Positions 10,524 to 19,998 of a stretch of DNA of 37,812 nt are shown in pieces. The DNA is from Gammaproteobacteria bacterium (GTDB lineage Bacteria; Pseudomonadota; Gammaproteobacteria; Xanthomonadales; SZUA-36): positions 1 to 37,812 of the forward strand of contig JAUIBE010000025.1 in the NCBI GenBank assembly GCA_030428105.1. The letters are read 5' to 3'. Position 1 is the stretch's first letter; each line of letters opens with the position of its first letter. The position numbers and the translations under genes are program-made. The notes below the pieces were generated by a model. The model made no database searches and was not told where the DNA came from. It was given only the letters and a program-made list of their open reading frames with translations.

Positions 10524-12160
10524 GCGCCGGCTCCACTAACCGGCAAGCGAACCGTGGACCGCAGCCCCCCGTCCGCCCGCGACTCGAGGAAAATCTCTCC
10601 GCCGTGCGCCTCGACGATGGCTCGCGCCACCGGCAGCCCAAGCCCGGTGCCGCCCTCATGCCCGGCGGCCTTGCTGCCGCGATAGTATCGCTCGAAAACA
10701 TGGCTGAGCTCTTCCTCGCTGAGGCCAATGCCGCGGTCGCTAACGGTCACGGTAACCACTTCAGGCCCATCGACCAGGCGGACATCAACCTCGCCGCCGG
10801 GGTTGGAATACTTGATGGCATTGTCGACCAGGATGGTAAACACCTGGCGCAGGCGGCCGGAGTCGCCGCTGACCACCGGCCCGGGCTCGGGAATATCCTG
10901 GCCGAGCGTGATCTCCTTGCGTATTGCCGCGGCAGAAAAGTCAGCACAAACCGTGGCCAGCAACTCGGCCACCGGGGCTTCGCCCAGGTGCAGGCGCGGC
11001 TCGCCCACCTCGGCGCGCGCAATGAACAGCAGGTCATCAACCAGCCGGGTGGTCTGGCGAACCTGCTCGAGAATGCGACCCAGCGTTTCGCGATATGGCT
11101 CGGCCTGAGCCTGCTCGCCGCGCAGCGCGATCTCCGCTTCGCCCTGGATCACGGTTAACGGGGTGCGAAACTCGTGGCTGATGTCGGCCAGCAGCTGGCG
11201 CCGGTTGTCATCGATGGCCTCCAGTTTCTGGTTGCTGGCCTTGAGCGCGCGGGTACGCTCTTCCACCATCGCTTCGAGGCGCACGTGCGCCTGCTTGAAT
11301 TGCTCCCGGTGCTCGGCCAGCTCGTGCGCCATGGTGTTGAATTCCGCCCCCAGGCGGCGGAATTCCGCCTCCTTGAGCTCGGGGATTCGGTAGGCCAGGT
11401 CGCCGGCGCTGAACGCCACCGCGCCATCATGAAGCGCCACCACCGAGCGCGTCAGGCTGCGGGAGAACAGCCAGGCCATCAACACGGTCAGCACGATCAG
11501 AACGGCGGCGAACAACGGCATCAGGCCGGATACATACTCGGCCAGGCCAATAGCCCCTACCTGGGCCTGGCGAACCTCTTCGCGACGTTCGTCAATGGCC
11601 TGTTCCGCCATCTGCGAAAACAGGGTGACCAGGCCCGCTTCCCGCAGGCCCGAGCGTGCCTCGTTCGCTGCCGTCTCGTCGCCGGCAAGCAAGCGGTCGG
11701 ACACGGCCTGGCGCGCCTCGAAAATCTGTTCCAGCACCTGCTCAATATCGTCGAGCTGCTGCAAGCGATCAGCAGAGTCATCGGCAACCCCCGGTTCACG
11801 GAACCCGGCCTCGGCGCGAATATCAGAACGAATTGCCGCCACCAGGGTGCGCAGCGACTCTGCCTGGTTACGCCAGGACTGGGGATCATGGTTGGCCACG
11901 GTCGCGGCTTCTGTAGCACTGATGGATTGCAGCGTGTGCGCAGCCAATAGCTGGTAGTTCTGCAATACCTGGTTGCCCAGCGCGATGCGCTGGATATCGT
12001 GCTCGTACCACTCGACGCTGTCGTAGAAGTACCAGGCGAGCGCAAGGATAAGCAACAGCATGGCGGCGAACGCGGCGTGCAATTTGCGCGCGAACCGCAG
12101 GCCTTGCCGCGGCCCCCGGTCGGGACCCTGATGATCGGTGGATTCGGGCTCTTTACGCAT
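10520..12160 (-). CDS. Membrane sensor histidine kinase
   Basis: 546 residues. TM1 at about 29-46 and TM2 at about 212-232 bracket a periplasmic helical sensor region of about 165 residues rich in Glu/Gln/Ala, of four-helix-bundle type. A HAMP segment (about 233-285) and a coiled coil follow. The HisKA motif has phospho-His329 (LLADISHEFRTPLTVIQGE). The HATPase has N box DNAIKY, G1 DRGIGL, F box VFERYY and G2 GGTGLGLPVAR. It is coupled by a 4-base overlap to the OmpR-type regulator. It starts 63 bases after the MFS transporter stop on the same strand with no obvious terminator between, so it may be read partly from the operon upstream. The signal is unknown. Confidence 0.95.
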   Translation of the reverse strand: MRKEPESTDHQGPDRGPRQGLRFARKLHAAFAAMLLLILALAWYFYDSVEWYEHDIQRIALGNQVLQNYQLLAAHTLQSISATEAATVANHDPQSWRNQAESLRTLVAAIRSDIRAEAGFREPGVADDSADRLQQLDDIEQVLEQIFEARQAVSDRLLAGDETAANEARSGLREAGLVTLFSQMAEQAIDERREEVRQAQVGAIGLAEYVSGLMPLFAAVLIVLTVLMAWLFSRSLTRSVVALHDGAVAFSAGDLAYRIPELKEAEFRRLGAEFNTMAHELAEHREQFKQAHVRLEAMVEERTRALKASNQKLEAIDDNRRQLLADISHEFRTPLTVIQGEAEIALRGEQAQAEPYRETLGRILEQVRQTTRLVDDLLFIARAEVGEPRLHLGEAPVAELLATVCADFSAAAIRKEITLGQDIPEPGPVVSGDSGRLRQVFTILVDNAIKYSNPGGEVDVRLVDGPEVVTVTVSDRGIGLSEEELSHVFERYYRGSKAAGHEGGTGLGLPVARAIVEAHGGEIFLESRADGGLRSTVRLPVSGAGA

Positions 12161-12177
12161 GTGTAGCGTTAATACAC
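12161..12177. promoter_or_regulatory. Short inverted repeat just upstream of the kinase gene
   Basis: GTGTA (12161-12165) and TACAC (12173-12177) form a 5+5 dyad with a 7-base spacer directly upstream of the kinase ATG. It could be an operator or occlude the ribosome-binding site; the evidence is slight. Confidence 0.25.
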
Positions 12178-12223
12178 CCCTGTTTTTTGTTGATTATGCT
12201 ACAGAAGTGCGGCCCGGTGGGGT

Positions 12224-13408
12224 TTACGCCCGCGAGCGATGGGACAGCCGGTCCTGTACAACAGCGGGCACCAGGGCGCAGAACAGGCAGAGCACAAGCG
12301 CCGCCACGGCCAGCCAGATGACCAGGGAATAGTTGTTTTCGCCGAGCACCAGCGCGGCCACCGCCGGGCCCGAGGCCAGGCCCATCTTGGAAGCAAAACC
12401 ACCCAGCGCCGCCATCTGCCCGGCGGCGTCGAAGCGCGACACCAGGCCCAGCAGGTAAGCAATGGAATAGGCCCAGGTCACGCCTACCAGGCAGTTGGCT
12501 GTGATCCACACCCACGGTACGTCACTGTGCAGCAACGCCCAGTTGGCGACCACGGTCAGCCCGATTCCAACCGCCAGGGTGCGCGCGTAGCCGAAGCGGT
12601 CTGAAACCAGCACCACCAGGCCTGCACCCACCAGGCCGATCCAGGCGCCGATGCCCAGCGTGGTGGTGATAAAGCCATCGCTCAGGCCGTAAAACGTGCC
12701 CAGGCCGATGATGAAGGCATACAGGCCCATGTTGGCGGCCTGGAACAGGAAAATCGCCAACAGGGTCAGCGCCAGAGGGCCAACCTTGATCTTCTCCTTG
12801 GCAGGCGCCCCGCCCTGCTGTGTCTCCGCCGCGCGCTCGTAGGCGGGCAGGAACGGCAGCATCAGCAGGGTGACGAGGCTGAACGCGACCAGCGAAAGGA
12901 ACAACACCTTGGTGCCGAACTCCGGCACCAGGCCGGGAATAAACATCACGCCAAGCCCGCCGAGGCCAAACTGCACGAACAGCAGCACGCCAAAGGTGCG
13001 GTCAGGCTGGTGGGTGCGCGCGATGACCGAGAAACCGACACCTACCAGGGCGCCGCCAACCAGGCCGTGGACAAAACGCATCGGCACCATCACGGCCGGG
13101 CTGCTGACCGCCATCGAGGCCAGTTCCAACACCAGCAGGGTGATGAGAAACCCCAGCGCCACCCGCTGCCAGTTGAGCCGGCGAATAATAAAGACAATGC
13201 CCAGCGCACCGAAGGCAGCGCCGTACATGTTGGCCGAGGCCACCGAACCAGCTTGCTGGTTGGTGTAACCCAGGCCTTCGATCAGGCCAGCAACAATGGC
13301 TGGCATGATGTTGACGTAGAAAAACCCGGCGGTGGTCAAAAAGGCCAGGAACACGCGGGCCGTCATGCCATCGGGACTAACCTTGGGGAAGTTGCTGAAC
13401 AGGTTCAT
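12224..13408 (-). CDS. MFS transporter
   Basis: 394 residues from the ATG at 13408, which overlaps the serine-hydrolase stop by 4 bases (ATGA); a longer frame to 13573 would run back into that gene and is rejected. About 12 hydrophobic segments are visible, with a central cytoplasmic loop near residues 190-215 (PAYERAAETQQGGAPAKEKIK). The motif-A-like loop between helices 2 and 3 is weak (IIRRLNWQR) and a second copy is SDRFGYART. The family exports or imports small molecules by proton coupling. In context it is the last gene of the nitrilase / TonB receptor / sulfotransferase / hydrolase group and probably moves the substrate or product of those enzymes across the inner membrane. Confidence 0.9.
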   Translation of the reverse strand: MNLFSNFPKVSPDGMTARVFLAFLTTAGFFYVNIMPAIVAGLIEGLGYTNQQAGSVASANMYGAAFGALGIVFIIRRLNWQRVALGFLITLLVLELASMAVSSPAVMVPMRFVHGLVGGALVGVGFSVIARTHQPDRTFGVLLFVQFGLGGLGVMFIPGLVPEFGTKVLFLSLVAFSLVTLLMLPFLPAYERAAETQQGGAPAKEKIKVGPLALTLLAIFLFQAANMGLYAFIIGLGTFYGLSDGFITTTLGIGAWIGLVGAGLVVLVSDRFGYARTLAVGIGLTVVANWALLHSDVPWVWITANCLVGVTWAYSIAYLLGLVSRFDAAGQMAALGGFASKMGLASGPAVAALVLGENNYSLVIWLAVAALVLCLFCALVPAVVQDRLSHRSRA

Positions 13409-15147
13409 GAGGCCTCGCAAAAGTCGGTTATTTTTCGTGATTCTTTGGCTGCGCCGGCCCAGGCAAACTGGCCGCCATCGCTGAAAACGTAGTACACCGC
13501 ACCGTTGGGCAGCAGCGCGACCGAAATGCCGCCGTAGCCCGACATCAAGGGCACCCAGGCGGGCGCCTCGCAACCGGCGGCCTCGGCCACATCCCAGGCC
13601 CAGAAACCGTTGTTGTAGCGGATTCCTTCACCGCCGGCAGCGTAGCCCGGGTCTTCCGGGGCGCGCTGCAGGGCGCCGTCGAGCAAGGCGCTGCCGAGCA
13701 CCTGGACGCCGTCGATCCTGCCCTCGCTTTGCATGAGGAACAGTGCCAGGCGGGCAATGTCGTCGGCCAGCAGGGTAAGCCCGAATCCGGTGAAAGGCTG
13801 GGCCACCTCATCGTAGGTGCGGCGCGTGCTGTCGGTCACTGCGCTCAGGTTCAGCGGCGCGAAAACCCCGGGCACCAGCACATCGCGGTGAATATCCCCG
13901 TAGTCGCCACCGTCTTGCAGCCAGGCGTTAACCAGCGTGCCGGCGATGTAGCTGTCGCTGGAGTGGTAGACAAAGGTGCTGCCCGGCTCGGCTTTGCGCG
14001 GGAACAGGGTGCAACTGGCTTCAATCTTTCCGGCATGGGTGTCGGCGTCGACAAAAGCGGTGGTGTAGGAGTAGAACTCGTCCACCTGGTTTTCGGTGGC
14101 GTCGAAATTACCGCTGGCCATGTCCACCAGGTGCTCCAGGGTAACGCCTTCCCAGCGGCCGTCCGCCAGGCGACATTCGGGCACGTGGTCAGTCACTTTG
14201 AGTGCGCCCGCGCCGGGGTACCGCTGTTCCAGCACCATCAGCATCATCCCGGCAAAGACGCTCTTGGCCAGCGAGTACGAGGGCAAGTCCACCTCGGCAC
14301 ACAACGGGTGCGGCCCAAAGCGGGTTGGGCAGCCGCCGGCATAGTGCACACCGTTGACCACCAGGCCATAACTGCTCACCTCAGCCGGGTCGTGCAAAGC
14401 GAATGCGGCTGGGTCGACGCCGGGAAAATCCTTCGACAATGCGGCCATCGGTTTCACCGGCAGGCGCGCGGCGCGGTTGGCGTTGTGCCGTTCAAGCGCG
14501 GCCTCGCGCCCCTCCACTTCGCCCGGCGCATAGTGCGCAGCATGCACGCCCCAGGCGTTGAACTGCAGGTAGTAGCAAGTCTCGGAGCCAATCTGCCAGG
14601 CAACCCTGGAGACGGCTCCATCGTTGTTGAACAGGAAGGTCATCAGGCCGTTGTGGGTGCAATTGGCGTTGCGTTCCTGCAACGAGAACGGAATGGCGGC
14701 GCGCGACAAGCCCGCGTCTCCCGCCTCATCCCAAACCACGCCCACTTCCAGGATGTACTCCCAGTTGGGGTGGTCGCCAGCTTGCGGGCCGCGCTGGAGG
14801 GGGATCAGCGCATCGCCCTGCTGAACGAAGGCGAAATCGAATGCGGGCAGCGTATCCAGCTGCAACGCCGCGTTGGCCTCCAGCTCGAACAGGTCATAAA
14901 GCACCTCGAAGCCGTTCTGGCCGCTTGCAACATCCAGCTTGAGGCGACCTTCGAAGCGGTGGGAAGGCGTCTCGCCGGTTTGCGGCGCGAAAGCCCTGGT
15001 GGGCACGCCCCCGGTGAGCGGCTGGTCACCCAGCAGGAACGCAGCATCGAGATCGCCACGGCCGGGTGTGTCACTTGCCGCGGCCGTGCTGGCCAGCAGG
15101 CAGGCCGCCAGTAGCCAGGGCTTCAGCGCTAGGGCTGGCCTAGTCAA
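13405..15147 (-). CDS. Exported serine hydrolase of the beta-lactamase (class C/PBP) family
   Basis: 580 residues from a TTG at 15147 that overlaps the end of the sulfotransferase gene by 8 bases. The open frame continues to 15387, but that part is antisense-frame overlap. The N-terminus LALKPWLLAACLLASTAAASD is a signal peptide, so the enzyme is periplasmic. The first about 230 mature residues are a beta-rich extra domain without a recognised motif. The catalytic domain then shows SLAK (Ser-x-x-Lys, in LPSYSLAKSVFAG) and a likely Tyr motif in FVYHSSDSYIAG. This places it in the beta-lactamase/D-aminopeptidase/esterase superfamily, but it is much longer than typical 380-residue members. It is translationally coupled to the MFS transporter downstream. 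The substrate is unknown; an amide or ester is likely. Confidence 0.85.
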   Translation of the reverse strand: MTRPALALKPWLLAACLLASTAAASDTPGRGDLDAAFLLGDQPLTGGVPTRAFAPQTGETPSHRFEGRLKLDVASGQNGFEVLYDLFELEANAALQLDTLPAFDFAFVQQGDALIPLQRGPQAGDHPNWEYILEVGVVWDEAGDAGLSRAAIPFSLQERNANCTHNGLMTFLFNNDGAVSRVAWQIGSETCYYLQFNAWGVHAAHYAPGEVEGREAALERHNANRAARLPVKPMAALSKDFPGVDPAAFALHDPAEVSSYGLVVNGVHYAGGCPTRFGPHPLCAEVDLPSYSLAKSVFAGMMLMVLEQRYPGAGALKVTDHVPECRLADGRWEGVTLEHLVDMASGNFDATENQVDEFYSYTTAFVDADTHAGKIEASCTLFPRKAEPGSTFVYHSSDSYIAGTLVNAWLQDGGDYGDIHRDVLVPGVFAPLNLSAVTDSTRRTYDEVAQPFTGFGLTLLADDIARLALFLMQSEGRIDGVQVLGSALLDGALQRAPEDPGYAAGGEGIRYNNGFWAWDVAEAAGCEAPAWVPLMSGYGGISVALLPNGAVYYVFSDGGQFAWAGAAKESRKITDFCEAS

Positions 15148-16429
15148 ACACCAGGCCCTGTTCGCGCAACTTTCCGGCCAGCGGGGCAAGCTGTCGCTCG
15201 AATCGCTTCCAGCGCGCCACCGAACTGGAATAAATCGGCTTGCGGACCTGTGCCGCGCTGGCGGTGGCCGCGGCGCCAGATTGCTTGTGAAACTCCAGGC
15301 AGCCAGGTTCGAACGCCAGGCCGCAGAATTCCAGCAGGCGGCGGGTCTCGTCTTCCTGGTTGGCCACCAGTTGCTCGTAATCCACATCCAGGATGAACCC
15401 CGGCATCGCAGCGCGCCAGTGGTCCATCAGGCGGCGGTACGCCAGGGTGTAGCGCCCCAGGTCCTGCAAGCTGTAGCTGAAGGGATAACCCAACCGGAAC
15501 AAGGTTTTGTACATGGCGTAGCAGCTATCCAGCGGATGGCGGCGCAGGTGCACGATACGCGCGTTGGGCAGCGCCAGGCGGATGAGGCCGATGTAGAGAA
15601 AATTCAGCGGGGTTTTGTCGAGCAGCCGCTCGCCGCCCGAGGCCATGCCTTCAAGCCCATGGCAATAACGCCGCCCCAACTCGGCAAAATCTACTTGCGC
15701 CGAGCGCTGGATCAATTCGTTCTTGTCCGCGACCTTGCCCGCCAGGTGCATGAGCGACAGCGCCAGGGTGTTGACCTCGCCCACACTTTCCACCTGGCTG
15801 TGGGCATTGAGAATGCGATCGACCAGCGTGGTGCCACTGCGCGGCAGGCCCAGCACGAAAATCGGCCGGCCCTCGTAGTAGCCCTCTACCGGCTTCGAGA
15901 GAAGATCCTGGCTGAAGGTCTCGGCAATCTGCGCCATCGCCTGTTCATCGCCGGCCACGTCGTATTGCAACATGCGCTTGCGCGCCACGGCGCCCTGCTG
16001 CAGAAAGGCCCACGATTCATCCCAGCGCCGCAGGTCTTCCAGCTCCTTGGCCAGCGCGTAGCAAACCGGCACCCGCCCTGAGTGGGAAGCATCGAGGTGA
16101 TCGAGCACGAAGCGCAGTTGTTCGACGTGGTTGTTCTCCTCGCTCTGGGTGCGTAGCGTGGAACGGTTGTGCCAGGCGTCGTAGTCCTCGGGGTCAAGGC
16201 GGATGACCTGGGTGAGCAACTCCTCGGCCTCGGCAATTTCACCCAGCGCGATCTTCGATGCGGCCAGGTTGTACAGGTAGCGCGGGTTGCCGGGTTGTAG
16301 CGCCACGGCGCGGGCATGGCACTCGGCTGCCTCGGCGTGGCGTCCGCACACCACGTATTGCTCGGCAATAGCCTGCAGGAAGGCGTGATCGCGCCCGGCG
16401 GAGGCGGATAGCTCGCCCAGCACGCGCAA
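15140..16429 (-). CDS. TPR-containing sulfotransferase family protein
   Basis: 429 residues from a TTG at 16429. Convincing TPR sequence continues upstream in the same frame (AEQRLTAFHAHYRAGEISP) to within a few bases of the TonB-receptor stop. The real start is therefore probably a non-ATG codon (CTG at 16477 or ATT at 16501; the frame closes at 16508). N-terminal TPR-like helices include HARAVALQPGNPRYLYNLA and QVIRLDPEDYDAWHN. The sulfotransferase domain has the 5'-PAPS loop GLPRSGTT at 194-201 and the 3'-phosphate-binding segment RIVHLRRHPLDSCYAMY at about 291-307. Such enzymes move sulfuryl groups from PAPS to hydroxyl or amine acceptors. No signal peptide is seen, so it is cytoplasmic. 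The target may be a product of the neighbouring genes (inference). Confidence 0.9.
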   Translation of the reverse strand: MRVLGELSASAGRDHAFLQAIAEQYVVCGRHAEAAECHARAVALQPGNPRYLYNLAASKIALGEIAEAEELLTQVIRLDPEDYDAWHNRSTLRTQSEENNHVEQLRFVLDHLDASHSGRVPVCYALAKELEDLRRWDESWAFLQQGAVARKRMLQYDVAGDEQAMAQIAETFSQDLLSKPVEGYYEGRPIFVLGLPRSGTTLVDRILNAHSQVESVGEVNTLALSLMHLAGKVADKNELIQRSAQVDFAELGRRYCHGLEGMASGGERLLDKTPLNFLYIGLIRLALPNARIVHLRRHPLDSCYAMYKTLFRLGYPFSYSLQDLGRYTLAYRRLMDHWRAAMPGFILDVDYEQLVANQEDETRRLLEFCGLAFEPGCLEFHKQSGAAATASAAQVRKPIYSSSVARWKRFERQLAPLAGKLREQGLVFD

Positions 16430-16493
16430 GGCCGGGGAAATTTCCCCGGCCCTGTAGTGCGCGTGAAAAGCCGTCAGGCGTTGTTCGGCAGGC

Positions 16494-18872
16494 TTAGAAA
16501 TCGTAGGTCAACGTCATACCGATGGTTCGCGGACGGGTAATGACTTCTTTACTGCCGTTGCCGTAGTAGTTCTGCGAGGGGTCAGTACCCATGTATTCCT
16601 CTTTGAATACACCCACAACCCCGGTCTCGTCAAACAGGTTCTTGACGAACAGGCCCACCGACCACTGGTTGATGACCAGCGTCGAGTTCAGGTTGAACAG
16701 CGTAAAGCTGTCGAGGTTCTGGTTGAATGTCACGCTCTGGCTGATGGAGTTTTCCATGTCCGACTGGTAGTAACCGGTCACGCTGTTCACCCACTGCCAG
16801 CCATTGTCGAACTGGTAGCGATTCTCCAGCATGGCGTTGAAAGTGTTCTCGGCAAAGCCCGGCAGGCGGGTGCCCTCGAAGCCGGCCACGAAGGCGCCAT
16901 CCGGTGACAGGAAGGTGTCGTCCAACTCGCCGTCGGTGTAGGCGTAGCCCAGGTTCAGGTGCCAGTTGTCGCCGAAGTACTTGTCGTACTCCACTTCCAC
17001 GCCCTGGGTATGCGCGTCACCACCGTTGATGGCGGCGTAAAAGCCCCAGTTGGTGGTGGCCGAGTTGACCTGCACATCCTTCCAGTCGACGTAGAACAGC
17101 GAGACGTTGTAGAACGTGCCGTTGCCGCCGCCCTTGAGGCCAATTTCGTAGTTGGTGGTGGTGTCGGGCGCGTAGGTCTGCCACGCTGGATCCTCGGCAA
17201 ACGTGCCGGACAGCGGTACCGCGTTGGCGCCACCGCGGCGATAGCCTTCGGAAATGGTGGCATAAGCCATCTGCGAGTCAGAGAAATTCCACGATGCGTT
17301 CAACTTGAACAGGGTGTCGGAATCGCTGCCGCGGAACTGCACCTGGTCGTCAATGGCAAAAGCGGTGAACAGGCCCACGCCCATGAAGGTGTCATTGGTG
17401 TAGTCGTTGTCGAAGTAGCGGAACCCGCCGGTCAGGCTGAAGGCATCGCTGATGTGCCAGGTGAGCTCACCGAACAGCGCCTTATCCTCGAAATTTTCAT
17501 CACGCTCGTAGCGGAAGTCGTTGTCGCTGACCACGCAGCAGCCCCAGGCCGTCCACGCCCAGTCGTAGAAACCGCGCAGGTAGCTGTACTGGGTGGAAAG
17601 CGCATCTTCATCGCGGTAAAACGCGCCGACGATCCAGTCGAACGCGCCGTCGGTGTTCGACACCAGGCGCAGTTCCTGCACGAACGCGTCTTCTTCGTAG
17701 CTACGCACCGCCGATGCCATCGGCCGCGGGTAGTTGTAATAAAACGCTGCCAGCCAGCCGTTCTGGGCATAAAAGCCGGTGTTCTCACTGTTGCTTTCGC
17801 CCGAGTGGTCGTACCAGGAGCTGGCACTGGTGAGGGTGGCAAAGCCCAGGTCGATGTTCATCTCCAGCGAGGTCAGGTCGAGCTCGCGGGAAGAAGGCTC
17901 GCGCTGCACGGAACCGTTCTCATCGTCCTCGTACGGGTCGCCCCAGCCATCCAGGCCGCGAGTGGGCTGCATGCGCCCGCCGATGTCGTCATCCTGGTAG
18001 GCGTAGGTGAGCATGGCGTTGAAGCGGTCGTTGGCTTCCCACAGGGCGGAAACGCGGGCGTATTCGATATCGATGGTGTCGGCATCCTCCACGCTCTCGT
18101 AGACCGCGGTCTCAGCCAGCGGGCCGTCTGGCGCCACCGGAATGCCGCGATCGTCCAGCACGTACAGGTTCGGCAGGTCGATAACCCCGTCGTAGTCCAG
18201 CTTGCCGACCACCGCACGCACCGCGAACTGCTCGCCCAGCGGAATATTGATGACCGCATCAGCATCCCAGTTGCTGCCGCTGGAGCCCTCGGTCTGGCTG
18301 TAGCTGCCACCCACCGAACCTTCAAACTCGCCCAGCACCGGCTTGCGCGTCATGTAGCGCACCGTGCCGCCCAGCGAGCCGGAGCCGTACAGCGTGCCTT
18401 GCGGGCCGCGCAGTACCTCGACGCGCTCCAGGTCTTTGAGGACCATGTTGGCGAAAATCGGGGTTTCGTTGATGTAGGTAGACACCGGCGGCACCGCGGA
18501 CAGGCGCACATCCATGTTGATGTTGGAGTCGATCGCCAGGCCGCGAATTCGGATCGAGTTGACCGCACCCTGGTTGCGCGCACCGTAGTCAATGACCTGG
18601 GCGCCGGGAATGCCTTGCAGCAGTTCGCCGGTGGTCTTGATGTTGCCCATGTCGATCATCTCGCCGCTGACCGCCGAGATGTTGTAGGGGATATCGGCCA
18701 CGGTGGCTTCACGACGGGTAGCGGTGACCACCACCTCCTCGATTTCGCGAAGACTTTCGCCCTCGGTCTGCGCCATGGCCGCCTGGCCGCTGGCCAGCAG
18801 GGCCGTGGCGATGGCCGCGGACAGGGTGTTCTTCCTGAGGATAAGGGGTTGTGCCTGACGATCTGCGTTCAT
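16494..18872 (-). CDS. TonB-dependent outer-membrane receptor
   Basis: 792 residues from the ATG at 18872; the frame runs open to 19097 but that part overlaps the nitrilase gene. A signal peptide (LSAAIATALLASGQAAMA/QTEG) precedes a TonB box-like segment (IEEVVVTATRRE). The plug domain follows with IRIRGLAID and VEVLRGPQGTLYGSGSLGGTVRY. The 22-strand barrel ends in TLTYDF with terminal Phe. There is no N-terminal STN signalling domain, so it is a plain transporter. It takes up a scarce large or charged ligand using TonB energy. It lies 73 bases after the nitrilase gene, which it probably follows in one mRNA. The ligand is unknown; no siderophore genes are near. Confidence 0.96.
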   Translation of the reverse strand: MNADRQAQPLILRKNTLSAAIATALLASGQAAMAQTEGESLREIEEVVVTATRREATVADIPYNISAVSGEMIDMGNIKTTGELLQGIPGAQVIDYGARNQGAVNSIRIRGLAIDSNINMDVRLSAVPPVSTYINETPIFANMVLKDLERVEVLRGPQGTLYGSGSLGGTVRYMTRKPVLGEFEGSVGGSYSQTEGSSGSNWDADAVINIPLGEQFAVRAVVGKLDYDGVIDLPNLYVLDDRGIPVAPDGPLAETAVYESVEDADTIDIEYARVSALWEANDRFNAMLTYAYQDDDIGGRMQPTRGLDGWGDPYEDDENGSVQREPSSRELDLTSLEMNIDLGFATLTSASSWYDHSGESNSENTGFYAQNGWLAAFYYNYPRPMASAVRSYEEDAFVQELRLVSNTDGAFDWIVGAFYRDEDALSTQYSYLRGFYDWAWTAWGCCVVSDNDFRYERDENFEDKALFGELTWHISDAFSLTGGFRYFDNDYTNDTFMGVGLFTAFAIDDQVQFRGSDSDTLFKLNASWNFSDSQMAYATISEGYRRGGANAVPLSGTFAEDPAWQTYAPDTTTNYEIGLKGGGNGTFYNVSLFYVDWKDVQVNSATTNWGFYAAINGGDAHTQGVEVEYDKYFGDNWHLNLGYAYTDGELDDTFLSPDGAFVAGFEGTRLPGFAENTFNAMLENRYQFDNGWQWVNSVTGYYQSDMENSISQSVTFNQNLDSFTLFNLNSTLVINQWSVGLFVKNLFDETGVVGVFKEEYMGTDPSQNYYGNGSKEVITRPRTIGMTLTYDF

Positions 18873-18945
18873 CTGTGCGCTCCGGTTCTGTTTTTGGCGG
18901 GAGACCCAGTCTTCCCGATAGCAAAGGTAATGGACCGGCCCTTGT

Positions 18946-19887
18946 TCACGTAGGGCCAGTTCCGGATTTGTTGTTAGGCCAGTCCATGCCAACGCTTTCG
19001 CCCGGCTCAGCGGACGGCTTGCCCTCCTCGCCCGGCGTTTCGCGGGGCGGCACTTCCAACGGCCCCAGGTCGGCCAGCGCGCCGGGGTTGGAACCACCCT
19101 GCTGGTACGGCGGATAGGCCACCGGGTGGTCGCGAAAGCTCTTGAGGGTCTGGCACAGGCCGTACAGGCCGCGCTCGCGCACCCGGCGGACGTGGTTGAA
19201 ATCCACTTCCAGGGTCATGATTTCGCGGCCGCTGCCGGCCTGGTGGATCACCTGCCCGTCGGGGCCGGCGAAAATCGACTGGCCCACCGCCATGCGTCCG
19301 GCGGTGTTGAGATTGAGGAAATACATCTGGTGCAACGCGGCGTGGCTCTGGGCGATGGCCAGTTCCACCTTGCGGTCGATGGTGTTGGTGAGGCTGGGAC
19401 ACAGCACCACCTCGGCGCCCATCCATGCCATGGTGCGGAGCATTTCCGGGTACCACATGTCGTAGCAGATGATCAGCCCCACCCGGCCGGCGCCGGGCAC
19501 ATCGAAAACCACGAACTCCTGGCCCGGCTCGACGTTCTGCTCATAGGGCAAGAACGGGTACTGCTTGCGGTAGCGGGCGATGACCTCGCCCTTCGGGTTA
19601 ATCACCGGCGTGGTGTTGTACACCTTGTCGCCGCTGCGCTCGTAAATACTGCCAGGAACCAGCCAGATGCCGTTCTTGGCGGCCGCCTCGCGAAAGCAGT
19701 TCTCCACTTCGCCGGGCATGCGCACCGCGCGATCGGTGCCCGGGCCAAAGGCGCACAGCTCGGGTAGCACCACCATTTGAATCCATGGAAAGCGCTTGGC
19801 CACCCCGTCGATCTCTTTTTCGAGCAGCGACAGGTTGTCTTCAATATCCAGTTCGAGCTGTAAGCCCGCAATTGCCAGGTAAGACAT
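18946..19887 (-). CDS. Nitrilase-superfamily C-N hydrolase (amidohydrolase)
   Basis: 313 residues from the ATG at 19887, preceded by GGAG; in-frame codons upstream reach 19914. The superfamily triad is visible: Glu43 (VVLPEL), Lys108 (YRKQYPF) and Cys141 (GLIICYDMWYPE), with a second Glu near 116. These enzymes hydrolyse amide, carbamoyl or nitrile C-N bonds in the cytoplasm. The C-terminal about 45 residues are Pro/Gly/Glu-rich and look like a disordered tail. It is the first metabolic gene after the MocR-type regulator (111-base gap) and heads the TonB receptor / sulfotransferase / hydrolase / MFS group. The amide substrate cannot be told from sequence. Confidence 0.92.
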   Translation of the reverse strand: MSYLAIAGLQLELDIEDNLSLLEKEIDGVAKRFPWIQMVVLPELCAFGPGTDRAVRMPGEVENCFREAAAKNGIWLVPGSIYERSGDKVYNTTPVINPKGEVIARYRKQYPFLPYEQNVEPGQEFVVFDVPGAGRVGLIICYDMWYPEMLRTMAWMGAEVVLCPSLTNTIDRKVELAIAQSHAALHQMYFLNLNTAGRMAVGQSIFAGPDGQVIHQAGSGREIMTLEVDFNHVRRVRERGLYGLCQTLKSFRDHPVAYPPYQQGGSNPGALADLGPLEVPPRETPGEEGKPSAEPGESVGMDWPNNKSGTGPT

Positions 19888-19998
19888 GTTCAACTCCATC
19901 CGGCCGCGCGGCAAAAGACCCGGCGGCGATTGCGCAGCAGATTAGCCCGGCGCCATTTCAGGCGCATAGGTCCAGAGTGAAAATGCAGATGGTGCCAG

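Noticed and set aside
16959-18953. 664-residue plus-strand open frame
   Set aside because: Fully antisense to the TonB receptor, whose frame has clear plug and barrel motifs; no recognisable domain in the antisense product.
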